From assembly GCF_006968745.1 (NCBI RefSeq), contig NZ_CP030118.1:7026284-7090283 (forward strand): a stretch of 64,000 nt of DNA, read 5' to 3'. Source of the stretch: Brasilonema sennae CENA114. Its GTDB lineage: Bacteria > Cyanobacteriota > Cyanobacteriia > Cyanobacteriales > Nostocaceae. Positions 8,436 to 18,041 of this stretch are shown here, piece after piece (the first letter of the stretch is position 1; each line of letters opens with the position of its first letter). A program made the translations under genes and the position numbers. The notes under the pieces were generated by a model. That model saw nothing but the letters and a program-made list of their open reading frames with translations. It was not told the DNA's origin and made no database searches.

Positions 8436-8660
8436 GTGACTAAAAAAAACGAAGCAGAAATAACAGAGTCAAGCAATGGGTCTGGCGTAACGAACTTTGT
8501 AAATGGGATAAAAGAAGAGTTCGACAAAGTGGTTTGGCCCAGTCGCAAGCAGCTAGTGAGTGAATCAGCGGCTGTACTGTTAATGGTCACTCTCTCCGCA
8601 TCTCTGATATTTTTGGTAGATAGATTATTTACTTGGGCAGCACAACAGGTGTTCGGATGA
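8436..8660 (+). CDS. secE: preprotein translocase subunit SecE
   Basis: 74 residues, the short bacterial form with one C-terminal transmembrane helix (AAVLLMVTLSASLIFLVDRLF). The amphipathic segment EEFDKVVWPSRKQLVSES is the family signature and contacts SecY. Start GTG behind AGGGGAGAGA-type spacing. The stop overlaps the nusG start (ATGA). Confidence 0.95.
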   Translation: MTKKNEAEITESSNGSGVTNFVNGIKEEFDKVVWPSRKQLVSESAAVLLMVTLSASLIFLVDRLFTWAAQQVFG

Positions 8661-9298
8661 GTTTTGCAACAGACGGAGATTACAATGCGACGCTGCAGTC
8701 AGAGGATGCCGCAGATACAGCGTCAGAAGCTTCTCACGAAGCCCGCTGGTATGCAGTGCAAGTAGCCTCTGGCTGTGAGAAGCGTGTCAAGACAAACTTA
8801 GAGCAGCGGATTCAGACCTTCGATTTGTCTGAGAAAATCCTTCAAGTGGAAATTCCACACACACCAGCCGTAAAAATCCGTAAAGACGGTAGTCGCCAGC
8901 ATACGGAAGAGAAAGTTTTCCCGGGCTATGTGCTGGTAAGGATGATGATGGACGATGATAGCTGGCAGGTAGTAAGAAATACTACTCATGTGATAAATTT
9001 CGTGGGAGCAGAACAAAAGCGTGGCACTGGCAAAGGTCGCGGTCACGTAAAACCAATGCCCCTAGGTCATACAGAAGTAGAAAGAATCTTCAAACAGACC
9101 AGCGAACAAGAGCCAGTCGTCAAGATTGACATGGCTACAGGTGATAAGATAGTCGTGCTTTCTGGTCCGTTTAAAGACTTTGAAGGTGAGGTAATTGAAG
9201 TCAGTCCAGAACGGAGTAAACTAAAAGCCTTGCTTTCGATTTTTGGACGGGAAACACCAGTAGAATTGGAATTTAATCAGGTTCAAAAACAGAGCTAA
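8657..9298 (+). CDS. nusG: transcription elongation/antitermination factor NusG
   Basis: 213 residues from the ATG that overlaps the secE stop; an in-frame codon at 8633 also exists, but the ATGA overlap makes 8657 the better start. NGN domain at about 25-150 (RWYAVQVASGCEKRVKTNLEQR; VFPGYVLVRM), then a KOW domain (GDKIVVLSGPFKDFEGEV). It couples RNA polymerase with ribosomes or Rho. The N-terminal 25 residues are acidic and variable, as in other cyanobacteria. Confidence 0.96.
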   Translation: MSFATDGDYNATLQSEDAADTASEASHEARWYAVQVASGCEKRVKTNLEQRIQTFDLSEKILQVEIPHTPAVKIRKDGSRQHTEEKVFPGYVLVRMMMDDDSWQVVRNTTHVINFVGAEQKRGTGKGRGHVKPMPLGHTEVERIFKQTSEQEPVVKIDMATGDKIVVLSGPFKDFEGEVIEVSPERSKLKALLSIFGRETPVELEFNQVQKQS

Positions 9299-9304
9299 AT
9301 AAGA

Positions 9305-9730
9305 ATGGCGAAGAAAATCGTAGCGGTCATTAAATTGGCCCTAAATGCTGGTAAAGCCAACCCAGCACCGCCAGTGGGTCCCGCTTTGGGTCAACACGGC
9401 GTTAATATCATGATGTTCTGCAAGGAGTACAACGCCAAGACATCTGATCAAGTTGGAACGGTAATTCCTGTAGAAATCTCGGTGTTTGAAGACCGGAGTT
9501 TTACATTTGTCCTCAAAACTCCACCTGCATCAGTACTCATTACTAAAGCAGCAAAAATTGACAAAGGCTCCAGTGAACCTAACAAAAGAAAAGTTGGGTC
9601 AATTACTAGAGAACAATTGAGGCAAATTGCCCAAACCAAATTGCCGGATCTTAACGCTAATGATGTAGAAGCAGCGATGAACATCATCGAAGGCACTGCA
9701 AAAAACATGGGCGTAACAGTTACAGGTTAG
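9305..9730 (+). CDS. rplK: 50S ribosomal protein L11
   Basis: 141 residues, standard length. It binds 23S rRNA at the GTPase-associated centre. Signatures: LNAGKANPAPPVGPALGQHG, NIMMFCKEYNAKT, and the C-terminal rRNA-binding half ending MNIIEGTAKNMGVTV. It follows nusG by 6 bp, in the usual nusG-rplK-rplA order. Confidence 0.98.
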   Translation: MAKKIVAVIKLALNAGKANPAPPVGPALGQHGVNIMMFCKEYNAKTSDQVGTVIPVEISVFEDRSFTFVLKTPPASVLITKAAKIDKGSSEPNKRKVGSITREQLRQIAQTKLPDLNANDVEAAMNIIEGTAKNMGVTVTG

Positions 9731-9826
9731 TTATAAGTCCTTGGCTTTAGACAATTGACTTAGGACAAATGAAAAATTATTCGGGGGAGAGGTAAAGCCT
9801 CGCAATTCACCCCAGGAGAGAGAAAA

Positions 9827-10543
9827 ATGGCAAAAAAACTATCACGCCGAATGCAGGCGTTACTAGGAAAAGTTGAAGAGAGGGATTATACACCCATAGA
9901 GGCGTTATCCCTTCTTAAAGAAACAGCAACAGCAAAGTTTCCCGAAGCTGCAGAAGCGCATATCCGCTTAGGCATTGATCCAAAATATACTGATCAACAG
10001 CTGCGAACAACAGTCGTACTGCCCAAAGGAACAGGACAAACAGTGCGAGTAGCAGTGATTGCAAGAGGGGAAAAGGTCACAGAAGCAACCAATGCGGGTG
10101 CTGATGTTGTTGGTTCAGAAGAACTAATTGACGAAATTCAAAAAGGTAGAATGGACTTTGACAAGCTTATTGCCACACCTGATATTATGCCTCAGGTAGC
10201 GAAGCTTGGTAAGTTACTTGGTCCGCGTGGTTTGATGCCGTCACCAAAAGGTGGCACAGTAACATTTGACTTAGGCGGTGCGATCGCAGAATTCAAAGCA
10301 GGTAAATTAGAGTTCCGAGCTGACCGGACTGGCATTGTCCATGTTATGTTTGGTAAGGTGTCGTTCTCACCAGAAGATTTACTAGTAAACTTGAAGGCGT
10401 TGCAAGAAACAATCGACCGTAACCGTCCTTCAGGAGCTAAAGGTCGTTACTGGCGCACAGTGTATGTCTCTGCCACAATGGGGCCATCAATTAGCGTAGA
10501 TATTAACGCCTTACGCGATTTGAAACTCACAGAAGCAGCATAA
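9827..10543 (+). CDS. rplA: 50S ribosomal protein L1
   Basis: 238 residues, full length. It forms the mobile L1 stalk at the tRNA exit site and can repress its own mRNA. Signatures: VVLPKGTGQTVRVAVIARGE, KLGKLLGPRGLMPSPKGGTV, and GRYWRTVYVSATMGPSI. A Shine-Dalgarno (AGGAGAGAG) precedes ATG. It is followed by the L10 leader. Confidence 0.98.
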   Translation: MAKKLSRRMQALLGKVEERDYTPIEALSLLKETATAKFPEAAEAHIRLGIDPKYTDQQLRTTVVLPKGTGQTVRVAVIARGEKVTEATNAGADVVGSEELIDEIQKGRMDFDKLIATPDIMPQVAKLGKLLGPRGLMPSPKGGTVTFDLGGAIAEFKAGKLEFRADRTGIVHVMFGKVSFSPEDLLVNLKALQETIDRNRPSGAKGRYWRTVYVSATMGPSISVDINALRDLKLTEAA

Positions 10544-10609
10544 TATCGTTGTGTCATCGATTAGTACATGACAAACGACAAACAACTGAAGGTTGCTAAC
10601 AAAATAAAA

Positions 10610-10800
10610 TAGGCAATAGCCCAAGACAGCAGGTGCCATTGGCTTAATGTCCTGCCGAGGTTTTCGCCCCAATTGCTACCAGTGCCACGCATAACAAGCG
10701 TGAGTACTGCGGCATAAGGATGATAAGGTATACACGCACTGTATAAGGTGTCTATACCACTAAACCCCGGCTGCGAGAGCTGGGGTTTATTGTTTTTAAG
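10610..10800 (+). promoter_or_regulatory. ribosomal protein L10 leader with terminator
   Basis: The 340 bp between rplA and rplJ holds the L10-leader hallmark AGACAGCAGGTGCC paired with TGTCCTGCCGAGG, which forms the L10(L12) binding hairpin. It ends in a strong intrinsic terminator: AAACCCCGGCT / AGCTGGGGTTT (10762-10788) followed by ATTGTTTTT. This supports autogenous control of rplJ-rplL by L10-L12 binding. Identified from sequence pattern, without a covariance search. Confidence 0.8.
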
Positions 10801-10882
10801 CGATCACTGTCATAGTGGTCAGCAGTTGGCAAAAACCTAACAGCCAATACCTGAAAGCTGATTTGTTAAGGAGGTGAGATGG

Positions 10883-11476
10883 ATGCCTAGAACGATAGAA
10901 GACAAAAAAGCAATAGTTACTGAACTCAAAGAAACTTTGAGTCAGTCTCAACTAGCACTGGTGATTGACTACCAAGGACTAACAGTTGCTGAAATCACAG
11001 ACCTGCGGCGACGCCTGCGTCCCTCTGGTACTGTTTGTAAGGTGACTAAAAACACCCTGATGGGCATTGCCATTAAAGACGACGAAAAATGGCAAGTGTT
11101 GTCAGAATTGCTCAAAGGCTCTTCTGCCTTTTTGTTGGTTAAAGACGATTTCTCTGCAGCAATTAAGGCTTACCAAGATTTCCAAAAAGCCAGCAAGAAA
11201 ACAGAAATTCGCGGCGGCGTTATGGAAGGTCGCCTGCTGCAAGAGCCTGATGTCAAAGCTCTAGGAGATTTGCCATCCAAAGAACAACTCATGGCACAAA
11301 TTGCCGGAGCGATCAACGCCTTGGCTACCAAGATTGCTGTGGGTATCAACGAGGTTCCCGGTTCGCTGGCTCGTGCCTTGCAGGCTGTCGCTGATCAGGA
11401 AAAAGGCGGCGAATCTGAAAGCGCTTCTGACGCTGATCAGGAAAAAGGCGGCGAATCTGAAGAAAGTGCTTCCTAG
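10883..11476 (+). CDS. rplJ: 50S ribosomal protein L10
   Basis: 197 residues from the ATG at 10883, which sits 6 nt after a strong AAGGAGGTG; an in-frame GTG at 10874 lies inside that Shine-Dalgarno and is rejected. L10 anchors L7/L12 dimers to the ribosome. Core signatures: ALVIDYQGLTVAEITDLRRRLR, CKVTKNTLM, and the L12-binding helix near LARALQAVADQ. Oddity: the tail is acidic and internally duplicated (a 42 bp unit starting at 11390 and again at 11432, giving ADQEKGGESE twice). Confidence 0.96.
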   Translation: MPRTIEDKKAIVTELKETLSQSQLALVIDYQGLTVAEITDLRRRLRPSGTVCKVTKNTLMGIAIKDDEKWQVLSELLKGSSAFLLVKDDFSAAIKAYQDFQKASKKTEIRGGVMEGRLLQEPDVKALGDLPSKEQLMAQIAGAINALATKIAVGINEVPGSLARALQAVADQEKGGESESASDADQEKGGESEESAS

Positions 11477-11539
11477 TTAGTTTTAGTGCTAGGCAGAACA
11501 ACTAACAAATAATTTATCAACATAACAGGAGTTATATCC

Positions 11540-11932
11540 ATGTCTACTGCAACTGATGAAATTTTGGAAAAACTAAAAACCTTGAGCTTGCTGGAAGCAT
11601 CTGAATTGGTGAAGCAAATTGAAGAAGCCTTTGGCGTCAGTGCTGCAGCACCAGTTGGAGGCTTTATGGCTGCTCCCGGTGGTGGTGCACCTGCTGCTGC
11701 TGAACCAGTAGAAGAGCAAACCGAGTTTAACGTCATTCTCGAATCAGTCCCAGCTGATAAGAAGATTGCTGTACTCAAGATTGTACGGGAATTGACAGGC
11801 TTGGGTCTCAAAGAAGCCAAAGACTTGGTAGAATCTGCGCCTAAACCAGTTAAGGAAGCGATCGCCAAGGAAGCTGCTGAACAAGCTAAGAAGCAGTTGG
11901 AAGATGCTGGCGGTAAGGCAACTGTCAAGTAG
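11540..11932 (+). CDS. rplL: 50S ribosomal protein L7/L12
   Basis: 130 residues, full length: N-terminal dimerisation helices, an Ala/Gly/Pro-rich hinge (about 35-58), and the C-terminal factor-binding domain (KKIAVLKIVRELTGLGLKEAKD). Multiple copies form the flexible stalk that recruits translation GTPases. It lies 63 bp after rplJ and is closed by a strong terminator. Confidence 0.98.
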   Translation: MSTATDEILEKLKTLSLLEASELVKQIEEAFGVSAAAPVGGFMAAPGGGAPAAAEPVEEQTEFNVILESVPADKKIAVLKIVRELTGLGLKEAKDLVESAPKPVKEAIAKEAAEQAKKQLEDAGGKATVK

Positions 11933-11960
11933 TTCATAATTTGTAATTCTTAATTACGAA

Positions 11961-12008
11961 AAGGCAGCAGTCCAGTAACCAGTTTGGTGTGGGCTGCTGC
12001 CTTTTTTT
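11961..12008 (+). terminator. terminator of the rplJ-rplL unit
   Basis: AAGGCAGCAG...CTGCTGCCTT stem (10 bp, extendable by TCC/GGG mispairs) followed by TTTTTTT. Located 28 bp after the rplL stop. Confidence 0.9.
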
Positions 12009-12169
12009 CATTGAGAATAAATCAACGCGGTATTATGGAAAATTACTTGGACAAACAAAAACCAGGGGTAACAAAAAATCTTTGCTTGAACGAGTTGAGA
12101 ACTTGACTATCAAGTTTCAGTGTCCTAATTTTTTTATTCCGAATTTAAAATTTGTGCAAATCTACCGTT

Positions 12170-13351
12170 ATGAGTCTTTCACCTCTAGACTTACTGAATA
12201 TTACCTTTCGCTCCTTGGGTAAAAACCCTTTGCGTTCTGCCCTAACAGCTTTAGGAGTGTTTATGGGTGTGGCTGCTGTTAGTGCTACACTTCAAGTCGG
12301 TAACATCAGTCGGGCAGTTATTGGTCAACAACTAGCAAAACGAGGCGCACCTCAAGCCTCAATCTATCCAGAGTGGGATTCAGGTGGTCGAACCACCCCA
12401 CTTAAATTGGAAGACATGGAATTCTTACAAAAACGGCTGGTGGGCTTGCGGGCAATCAGTGCTTTTAATTGGGCTGGTTCTCTGCCAACCATATTTCAGG
12501 ATAAGGAATTAACTCCACCTATGTCACCTGTTTCCCAAGGTTTTTTGCTGACTTCAGGAAAAGCACTGGTCTCGGGACGATTCTTTAGCGCTGAAGATTT
12601 TGCCAGCTACCGACCAGTGGTTGTTATCGATAAACTGTTGGCAGAACAACTTTTCGGTGGGCACAAACCTCTGGGTCAGATGATTTACGCTGGGGACAGA
12701 CCTTATGTAGTCGTGGGGGTAGTGGCGACAAGTCTGGATGAAAATGCACCTCCTAGTGGTCAACTTTATGTACCAATGTCTGTTTATAACGCCCTGACTG
12801 GTAGCCGCGATATTGGTAGTATCCAAATGCGTCCTTACAAACTCCAAGACGTGGAAAACTTGAGCAATCAAGCTGAGGAACTGCTAAAACAGCGATTCCC
12901 CAGTCAAAAATTTAAGTCTTGGAACAATGTATCAGACATCCTAGAACAGCAGAAAACCCTTGAGATGGCGTCCCAAGGACTTGCAGTGGTAGGAGTAATC
13001 GCGCTATTGGTTGGCGGTGTGGGGATTGCGAATATCATGATTGCTTCAGTGGCGGAACGAACCGCTGAAATTGGTTTGAGACGGGCAATAGGAGCAACCC
13101 AGCAAGAAATCATGCTGCAATTTATTCTGGAGGCTACGCTTTTGAGTCTGATTGGAGGAACTGTTGGTCTTGGGGTAGTGCATGGATTAACAATTGTAGT
13201 CACCAATACCTTTAACTTGCCCTACGAGTTTGACGGGTCCATTGCAAGACTAGCGTTGGGTTCAGCACTCGTGGTGGGGGTAGGAGCCAGTTTGACCCCC
13301 GCCCTGCGAGCAAGCCAAATCGATCCAGTCAAAGCCTTACGCTCAGAATAA
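12170..13351 (+). CDS. ABC transporter permease, MacB/FtsX type
   Basis: 393 residues from the ATG at 12170; an upstream in-frame GTG at 12152 has no better signal. Layout: N-terminal helix (GKNPLRSALTALGVFMGVAAVSA), a periplasmic MacB-like domain at about 50-250, then three C-terminal helices of the FtsX domain (GVGIANIMIASVAERTAEIG, RRAIGATQQEIM, and the closing ALRASQIDPVKALR). Such permeases pair with a LolD/MacB-type ATPase, but none is adjacent, so the partner is elsewhere. Substrate unknown; lipid, lipoprotein or drug export are the family roles. Confidence 0.9.
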   Translation: MSLSPLDLLNITFRSLGKNPLRSALTALGVFMGVAAVSATLQVGNISRAVIGQQLAKRGAPQASIYPEWDSGGRTTPLKLEDMEFLQKRLVGLRAISAFNWAGSLPTIFQDKELTPPMSPVSQGFLLTSGKALVSGRFFSAEDFASYRPVVVIDKLLAEQLFGGHKPLGQMIYAGDRPYVVVGVVATSLDENAPPSGQLYVPMSVYNALTGSRDIGSIQMRPYKLQDVENLSNQAEELLKQRFPSQKFKSWNNVSDILEQQKTLEMASQGLAVVGVIALLVGGVGIANIMIASVAERTAEIGLRRAIGATQQEIMLQFILEATLLSLIGGTVGLGVVHGLTIVVTNTFNLPYEFDGSIARLALGSALVVGVGASLTPALRASQIDPVKALRSE

Positions 13352-14034
13352 TTTCACGGTGATTTAGATTTTGGTACTGGGGAAGCTGTGCCTCTTGTTG
13401 AGAATCTTAACAATGTTTCAATTCATAATATTTCTTATTTAGCTACAGTTGCGGCGGATAGTATAGCAGTCGCCAGGTAGATTAGGACACGAACTAATGA
13501 GAAAACATGGTCACCAACAGACTTTCAAGTCTGTTAAGCGTTCCCTGCTATATTGGCAAATCCAACTTCGGGTGGGCAGTGGCTGCCCTAGAGATTAAGA
13601 TTTTTAGTAATTTGCCAAGAACCTATCCGAACTGTAGTAATTTATATCCTTTTCTGTTTTTAGTTCTAACTAAAGCGTATTGATTTTTAACGTATTTATG
13701 CCTTGAAGTTGTGTTACACAACTTTACATAGAGACTGAGCAAATATCTGTTTTTAGAGCCATTGATCGCTATAGTGTTGAGAATTGTTAAAAATCAAAGT
13801 TTCAAGTAAAGTTTATTTTCTTTTCATGCGAAAAGAAACTAAATACTGTTAGCCTGTGAATTAAGATAAGCATTAATTAAATTGTAATTACAGATATTTT
13901 TAGATTCTTAGCCAAGCCAAATAGTTCTTGAATAATCTTTAGTTTTATACCAATTAATAGACTTCTCGCCAAAAACCCTAAAAAATTATATTCAGTTTCT
14001 AAACCTTATGCTGATTCCACTTTCCAGCCCAAAC
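13352..14034. other. 680 bp intergenic region, no gene seen
   Basis: AT-rich, with no coding-like frame. Short direct motifs (GACTTTCAAGTC palindrome at about 13520) and AT tracts near 13800-13900 are the only structure I noticed. The promoter of the next gene is presumably in its right end. Confidence 0.4.
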
Positions 14035-14349
14035 ATGAAACATTATCATAATGAATGGATTGAAGAATGGTGCCAAGAAAATGGCTGGACAGATTTATTT
14101 GAAGAGCGGCGTAATAACTATTGGGCATTTCCTCCTGGGGCAGTTATGCCGGAGCCAATTCCTACCCATACGTTGAGATTGATAAAAACTCAAAAGGGAT
14201 TGACATCTCAGGAAAAATTTTGGTCAATCTCAGCACTATTTGGGACAATTGTAGCCGTCGTTTCTACTTACTTATTAAAATGTCCAATACCTCTGGTTTT
14301 AGCTTTTGCTTTTGATGCAGTGACGGCAGCGCAACTTGAGGTAGAGTGA
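14035..14349 (+). CDS. conserved cyanobacterial small membrane-associated protein
   Basis: 104 residues from the ATG at 14035; an in-frame ATG at 14008 would add nine residues. The N-terminal part is hydrophilic with HNEWIEEWCQENGWTDLFEER and the block NYWAFPPGAVMPEPIP. The C-terminal part has a hydrophobic segment (SISALFGTIVAVVSTYLL and PLVLAFAFDAVTAAQ). From memory, proteins of this pattern (WCQENGWTDLF...WAFPPGAVMPEP) are widespread in cyanobacteria without a known function. The gene stands alone in an AT-rich region. Confidence 0.7.
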   Translation: MKHYHNEWIEEWCQENGWTDLFEERRNNYWAFPPGAVMPEPIPTHTLRLIKTQKGLTSQEKFWSISALFGTIVAVVSTYLLKCPIPLVLAFAFDAVTAAQLEVE

Positions 14350-14939
14350 TCTCAAGAATAAGTCATTTTCAGTAGTACTGAGTGTTGTAGACGCCACAGA
14401 ATAATTGACACACAGTATTTTGCTTGGGGGCTATTTTTATGATGTGCTGGGATTAATAGCTAAGATTTAGATAAGTAAAAGCGTTCTCCTTAAAGGGGGG
14501 GCGTTTTTTGCATTTCTTGTTTTAGGGAGATTCAAAAAAATAAATCTCTAGCCTCAGTCCACAGGAGAAGGGCTTTGCGGAGTATGGTTGATTGTGGACG
14601 TAGCTGGTGATTAGTTTTAAAGCAGCTGGAGATTGATTTACGCACTATGTGTCTTAGCTGCTTTTGTCAGCTTCGTTTCGATCTCCAACTTGTAAAAAGA
14701 AAGACATCCTGAAAATACCTTACCTTAAAGTGTTAACCAGTGGAATGTGATCAAGAAGAATGTGAAATAAAATACTATATTGATTGATAAGATGTAGTGT
14801 AAACCACATTTATTTTGCTATAAAAGCATAACTAAATTACTAAAAAATCATTGTTGATAAATAATTATCCTATGCGACAATTCAATCTACAGAATGTGGA
14901 AAATACTCTACATATAAGAAAAAAAAGGAACTTAAATCT
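14350..14939. other. 590 bp intergenic region upstream of the beta-helix gene
   Basis: No gene. A weak terminator-like hairpin (AAAAGCGTTCTCC...GGGGGGGCGTTTTTT, about 14478-14510) may end the preceding gene. The last 200 bp are AT-rich and should carry the promoter of the 1033-residue gene; AAAAAAGGAA just before its ATG is a plausible Shine-Dalgarno. Confidence 0.45.
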
Positions 14940-17900
14940 ATGGATCTCTTATCTGAATCTGCCTTAGACAATCTTCAAGCTTCCCAATCTACATTCAACT
15001 TTGGTACTCCACAAGACATCATTAGTGGCGCAAACTTCCAAGGAAGCGGTAGTTCCATCTTTACAGTCAACAGCATTGCCGATGTGGTGGATGATGGTGA
15101 TGGGGTGACGACGTTGCGTGAAGCGATTAATTTTGCAAACGCGCTGATTGGAGAAGACTCAATTGTGTTTGACTATTCGGTGTTTGCCTCTGCACAGACG
15201 ATTACTTTAAGCCTGGGACAACTGAGTATCACCGACAGCTTGAAGATCAACGGCTTAGTCGATCCATTGACAGGTACAGACTTATTAACGATTAGTGGCA
15301 ACAACGCGTCACGGGTGTTTGAGATTGGAACGGGAGCAACAGTCAACCTTTCGGGGTTGATTATTGCTGATGGCAAGGTGATGGATGACAACGGTGCTGG
15401 GATTAAAAACAGTGGCACTCTCACCTTAGACAACAGTATTGTTCGCAATAACACCGCGACAACTCTGAACTCGAACAATGCTTCTGGTGGGGGTATTTAC
15501 AATATAGGCATCCTGACGGTGAACAACAGCACCTTCAGTGGCAACTCAGCAAACGGCAGTTCGACCATCATCAATAGTTTGACCTTCAATAACAGCGGCT
15601 TTGGCGGCGGTATTTACAACACAGGCACCCTGACGGTGAGCGACAGTATCCTCAGCAGCAACTCGGTAAGTGGGCCCAACAGCGGTAGGGGCGGCGGCAT
15701 TTACAACACGGGCATCGTAACGGTGAGCAACAGCACCCTCAGTGACAACTCAGCAAGCGGCACCACATTCACCAGTGCCAACGGCTTTGGCGGGGGTATT
15801 TACAACACAGGCATCGTAACGGTGAGCGACAGTACCCTCAGCAGCAACTCGGTAAGAGGGGATTGGACACGTGGGGGCGGCATCTATAACGACAATGGAA
15901 CCTTTCAGGTGAACAATAGCACCCTCACTGGCAACTTGGCAGACGGCGCTAATGGCAGCAACGGAGGCGGCATGTATAATGACAGTGGCAGCCTGACAGT
16001 GAACAATAGCACCCTCACTGACAACTTGGCAAGCGGCGGTTATCTTGTCGGCATCGGCGGCGGCATCGCTAACAGTAGTGGCACAGTCATGGTAAATAAT
16101 AGCACCCTCACTGGCAACAGAGCACGCGGAAGGGGTGCTGAAGGCGGCGGCATTAACAACGACAGTGGCACATTTCAGGTGAACAATAGCACCCTCACTG
16201 GCAACTCCGCAGGAAACGGCGGCAGGTTTGGCATCGGCGGCGGCATTAACAACGCGGGCACGCTAACGGTGAGCAACAGCACTATAAGCAATAACTTGAC
16301 AACTACCTCCTTCTTCAACTTGGGCGGCGGCGGCGGCATCCATAACACTGGCACTCTTGAGGTTCGCGACAGCGCCATCACCGACAACTCCGCAGTCCAA
16401 AGCGGTGGCGGCATCAATAACCGTGGCGGCACTGTGACAGTGAGCAACAGCAACCTCAGTGGCAATTCGGTCAGCGGCGGCAGCTTCTCCCCTGGTGGCG
16501 GCGGCATCTCTAACAATGGTGGCACTCTTGAGGTGAGGAATAGTGCCATCAGTGGTAACTCAGTAACTGGGGATAGTACAGGCAGTGGTGGCGGTATTTA
16601 CAATACAGGGACCGTGACGGTGAGCGATAGTACTCTCAACAGCAACTCGGTAAGTGGGCGTAACGCAAGTGGCGGCGGCATCTCTAACGACAATGGCACC
16701 CTTCAGGTGAACAATAGCACCCTCAGTGGCAACTCAGTAAACGGCAGTTTGACCACCGATAACAACGCCTATGGTGGCGGTATTTACAACACAGGCATCG
16801 CAACGGTTAACAATAGTACCCTAAATGACAATAAAGCAAACAGCAATAATCCCAGCAGGGGCGGCGGCATCTATAACGCTGGTGGTACTCTTGAAGTCAA
16901 CTACAGTACCATAAGTGGCAACAAAGCAACCAGCACTTCTGCCAATCCCAGTGGCGGTGGTATCTATAACGAAAGCGGTACCGTGATGGTGAAGTACAGC
17001 AGTTTGAATGACAACTTCACACAGGGCTTCAGGGATAGCGGTGCTGGTGGCGGTATCTATAACAGCAGCGGCATTCTTGAGGTGATTCATAGTAATATCA
17101 CCGGCAACTCAGCAAGCGATGGCGGCGGTATCTTTAACGGTGGCACTGTTAAGGTCAGCAACAGCAGCATCAGCGGTAACCCGTCAATTCAGAGGACCTT
17201 CTTCTTCCGTGGCGGCGGCATCTCTAACACTGGCACTCTTGAGGTCAGCGACAGCAGCATCAGCGATAACTTGGTCGGACGCAGCTTCATACCAACCTAT
17301 GGCGGCGGTATCTTTAACAGCGGCACTTTGAGGGTCACCAACAGCACCATCTCCGGCAACTTGCCAAGTGGTAGCTTTTTATCTGGCGGCGGTATTTATA
17401 ACAGTGATGGCACTGTTGAGGTGAGCAACAGCGCCATCTCCAGCAACTCAGCGAGCCAAGGCGGCGGCATCTCTAACAGTGGTGGCACTGTTGAGGTGAG
17501 CAACAGCACTATCTTCGGCAACTCGACATTCCAAGACGGCGGCGGTATCTATAACTCCGGTGGATCCAACAAATCTACTGTAACAGTGACCAACAGCGCC
17601 ATAGCCAACAACTCAGCAACCAACAATGGCGGTGGTATCGCCAACTTCAGCGGCACCATTGAAGTCAGCAATAGCACTCTCCGTGGTAACACGGCAGAAT
17701 CTAACGGTGGAGGTATATATAATAATGCTTCTCTGAAACTAGTGTTCAGTACGATCACGCTCAACCAAGCCGCAAATGGTGGAGGTGTGTTCAATAATAC
17801 TTCTGGTACAGCCAGAGTGCGAAACACGATTATTGCCGCTAACCTCGTCAGTTCGGGTGGTGTCAACCCCGATGTGGCAGGCAACTTCATCAGCGATGGC

Positions 17901-18041
17901 TACAACTTGATTGGGGACAGTACTGGCAGCAGTGGATTTGGAGCCACAGGAGATATAATCGATACCACGATCAACCTGATAGCTTCTGGTGTAAACAGTG
18001 ACGAAGCTGATATTGAGGCGTTGGAATTTTCCATTGCCTGA
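14940..18041 (+). CDS. CSLREA-domain right-handed beta-helix protein
   Basis: 1033 residues. No classical signal peptide. A CSLREA-type domain (about 38-70: FTVNSIADVVDDGDGVTTLREA) is followed by about 900 residues of degenerate 25-30 residue repeats, each with a GGGIYN turn and a TLTVSNSTLSGNS strand set. This is the Pmp-like right-handed parallel beta-helix of secreted or surface polymorphic proteins. Composition is extreme (Gly, Asn, Ser, Thr) and GC is higher than in the flanks. The final repeats resemble the usual close (SDGYNLIGDSTGSSGFGATGD), but the protein then ends in about 30 unrelated residues, so the C-terminal sorting or Ca-binding region typical of such proteins seems to be missing. 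Likely exported; role in adhesion is inference. Confidence 0.82.
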   Translation: MDLLSESALDNLQASQSTFNFGTPQDIISGANFQGSGSSIFTVNSIADVVDDGDGVTTLREAINFANALIGEDSIVFDYSVFASAQTITLSLGQLSITDSLKINGLVDPLTGTDLLTISGNNASRVFEIGTGATVNLSGLIIADGKVMDDNGAGIKNSGTLTLDNSIVRNNTATTLNSNNASGGGIYNIGILTVNNSTFSGNSANGSSTIINSLTFNNSGFGGGIYNTGTLTVSDSILSSNSVSGPNSGRGGGIYNTGIVTVSNSTLSDNSASGTTFTSANGFGGGIYNTGIVTVSDSTLSSNSVRGDWTRGGGIYNDNGTFQVNNSTLTGNLADGANGSNGGGMYNDSGSLTVNNSTLTDNLASGGYLVGIGGGIANSSGTVMVNNSTLTGNRARGRGAEGGGINNDSGTFQVNNSTLTGNSAGNGGRFGIGGGINNAGTLTVSNSTISNNLTTTSFFNLGGGGGIHNTGTLEVRDSAITDNSAVQSGGGINNRGGTVTVSNSNLSGNSVSGGSFSPGGGGISNNGGTLEVRNSAISGNSVTGDSTGSGGGIYNTGTVTVSDSTLNSNSVSGRNASGGGISNDNGTLQVNNSTLSGNSVNGSLTTDNNAYGGGIYNTGIATVNNSTLNDNKANSNNPSRGGGIYNAGGTLEVNYSTISGNKATSTSANPSGGGIYNESGTVMVKYSSLNDNFTQGFRDSGAGGGIYNSSGILEVIHSNITGNSASDGGGIFNGGTVKVSNSSISGNPSIQRTFFFRGGGISNTGTLEVSDSSISDNLVGRSFIPTYGGGIFNSGTLRVTNSTISGNLPSGSFLSGGGIYNSDGTVEVSNSAISSNSASQGGGISNSGGTVEVSNSTIFGNSTFQDGGGIYNSGGSNKSTVTVTNSAIANNSATNNGGGIANFSGTIEVSNSTLRGNTAESNGGGIYNNASLKLVFSTITLNQAANGGGVFNNTSGTARVRNTIIAANLVSSGGVNPDVAGNFISDGYNLIGDSTGSSGFGATGDIIDTTINLIASGVNSDEADIEALEFSIA

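Noticed and set aside
8633..8656. Upstream start for NusG
   Set aside because: The ATG at 8657 overlaps the secE stop as ATGA and gives the normal N-terminal length.
15173..17890. Several minus-strand Leu/Pro-rich frames within the beta-helix gene
   Set aside because: Shadows of the Gly/Asn/Ser repeat code; no start signals.
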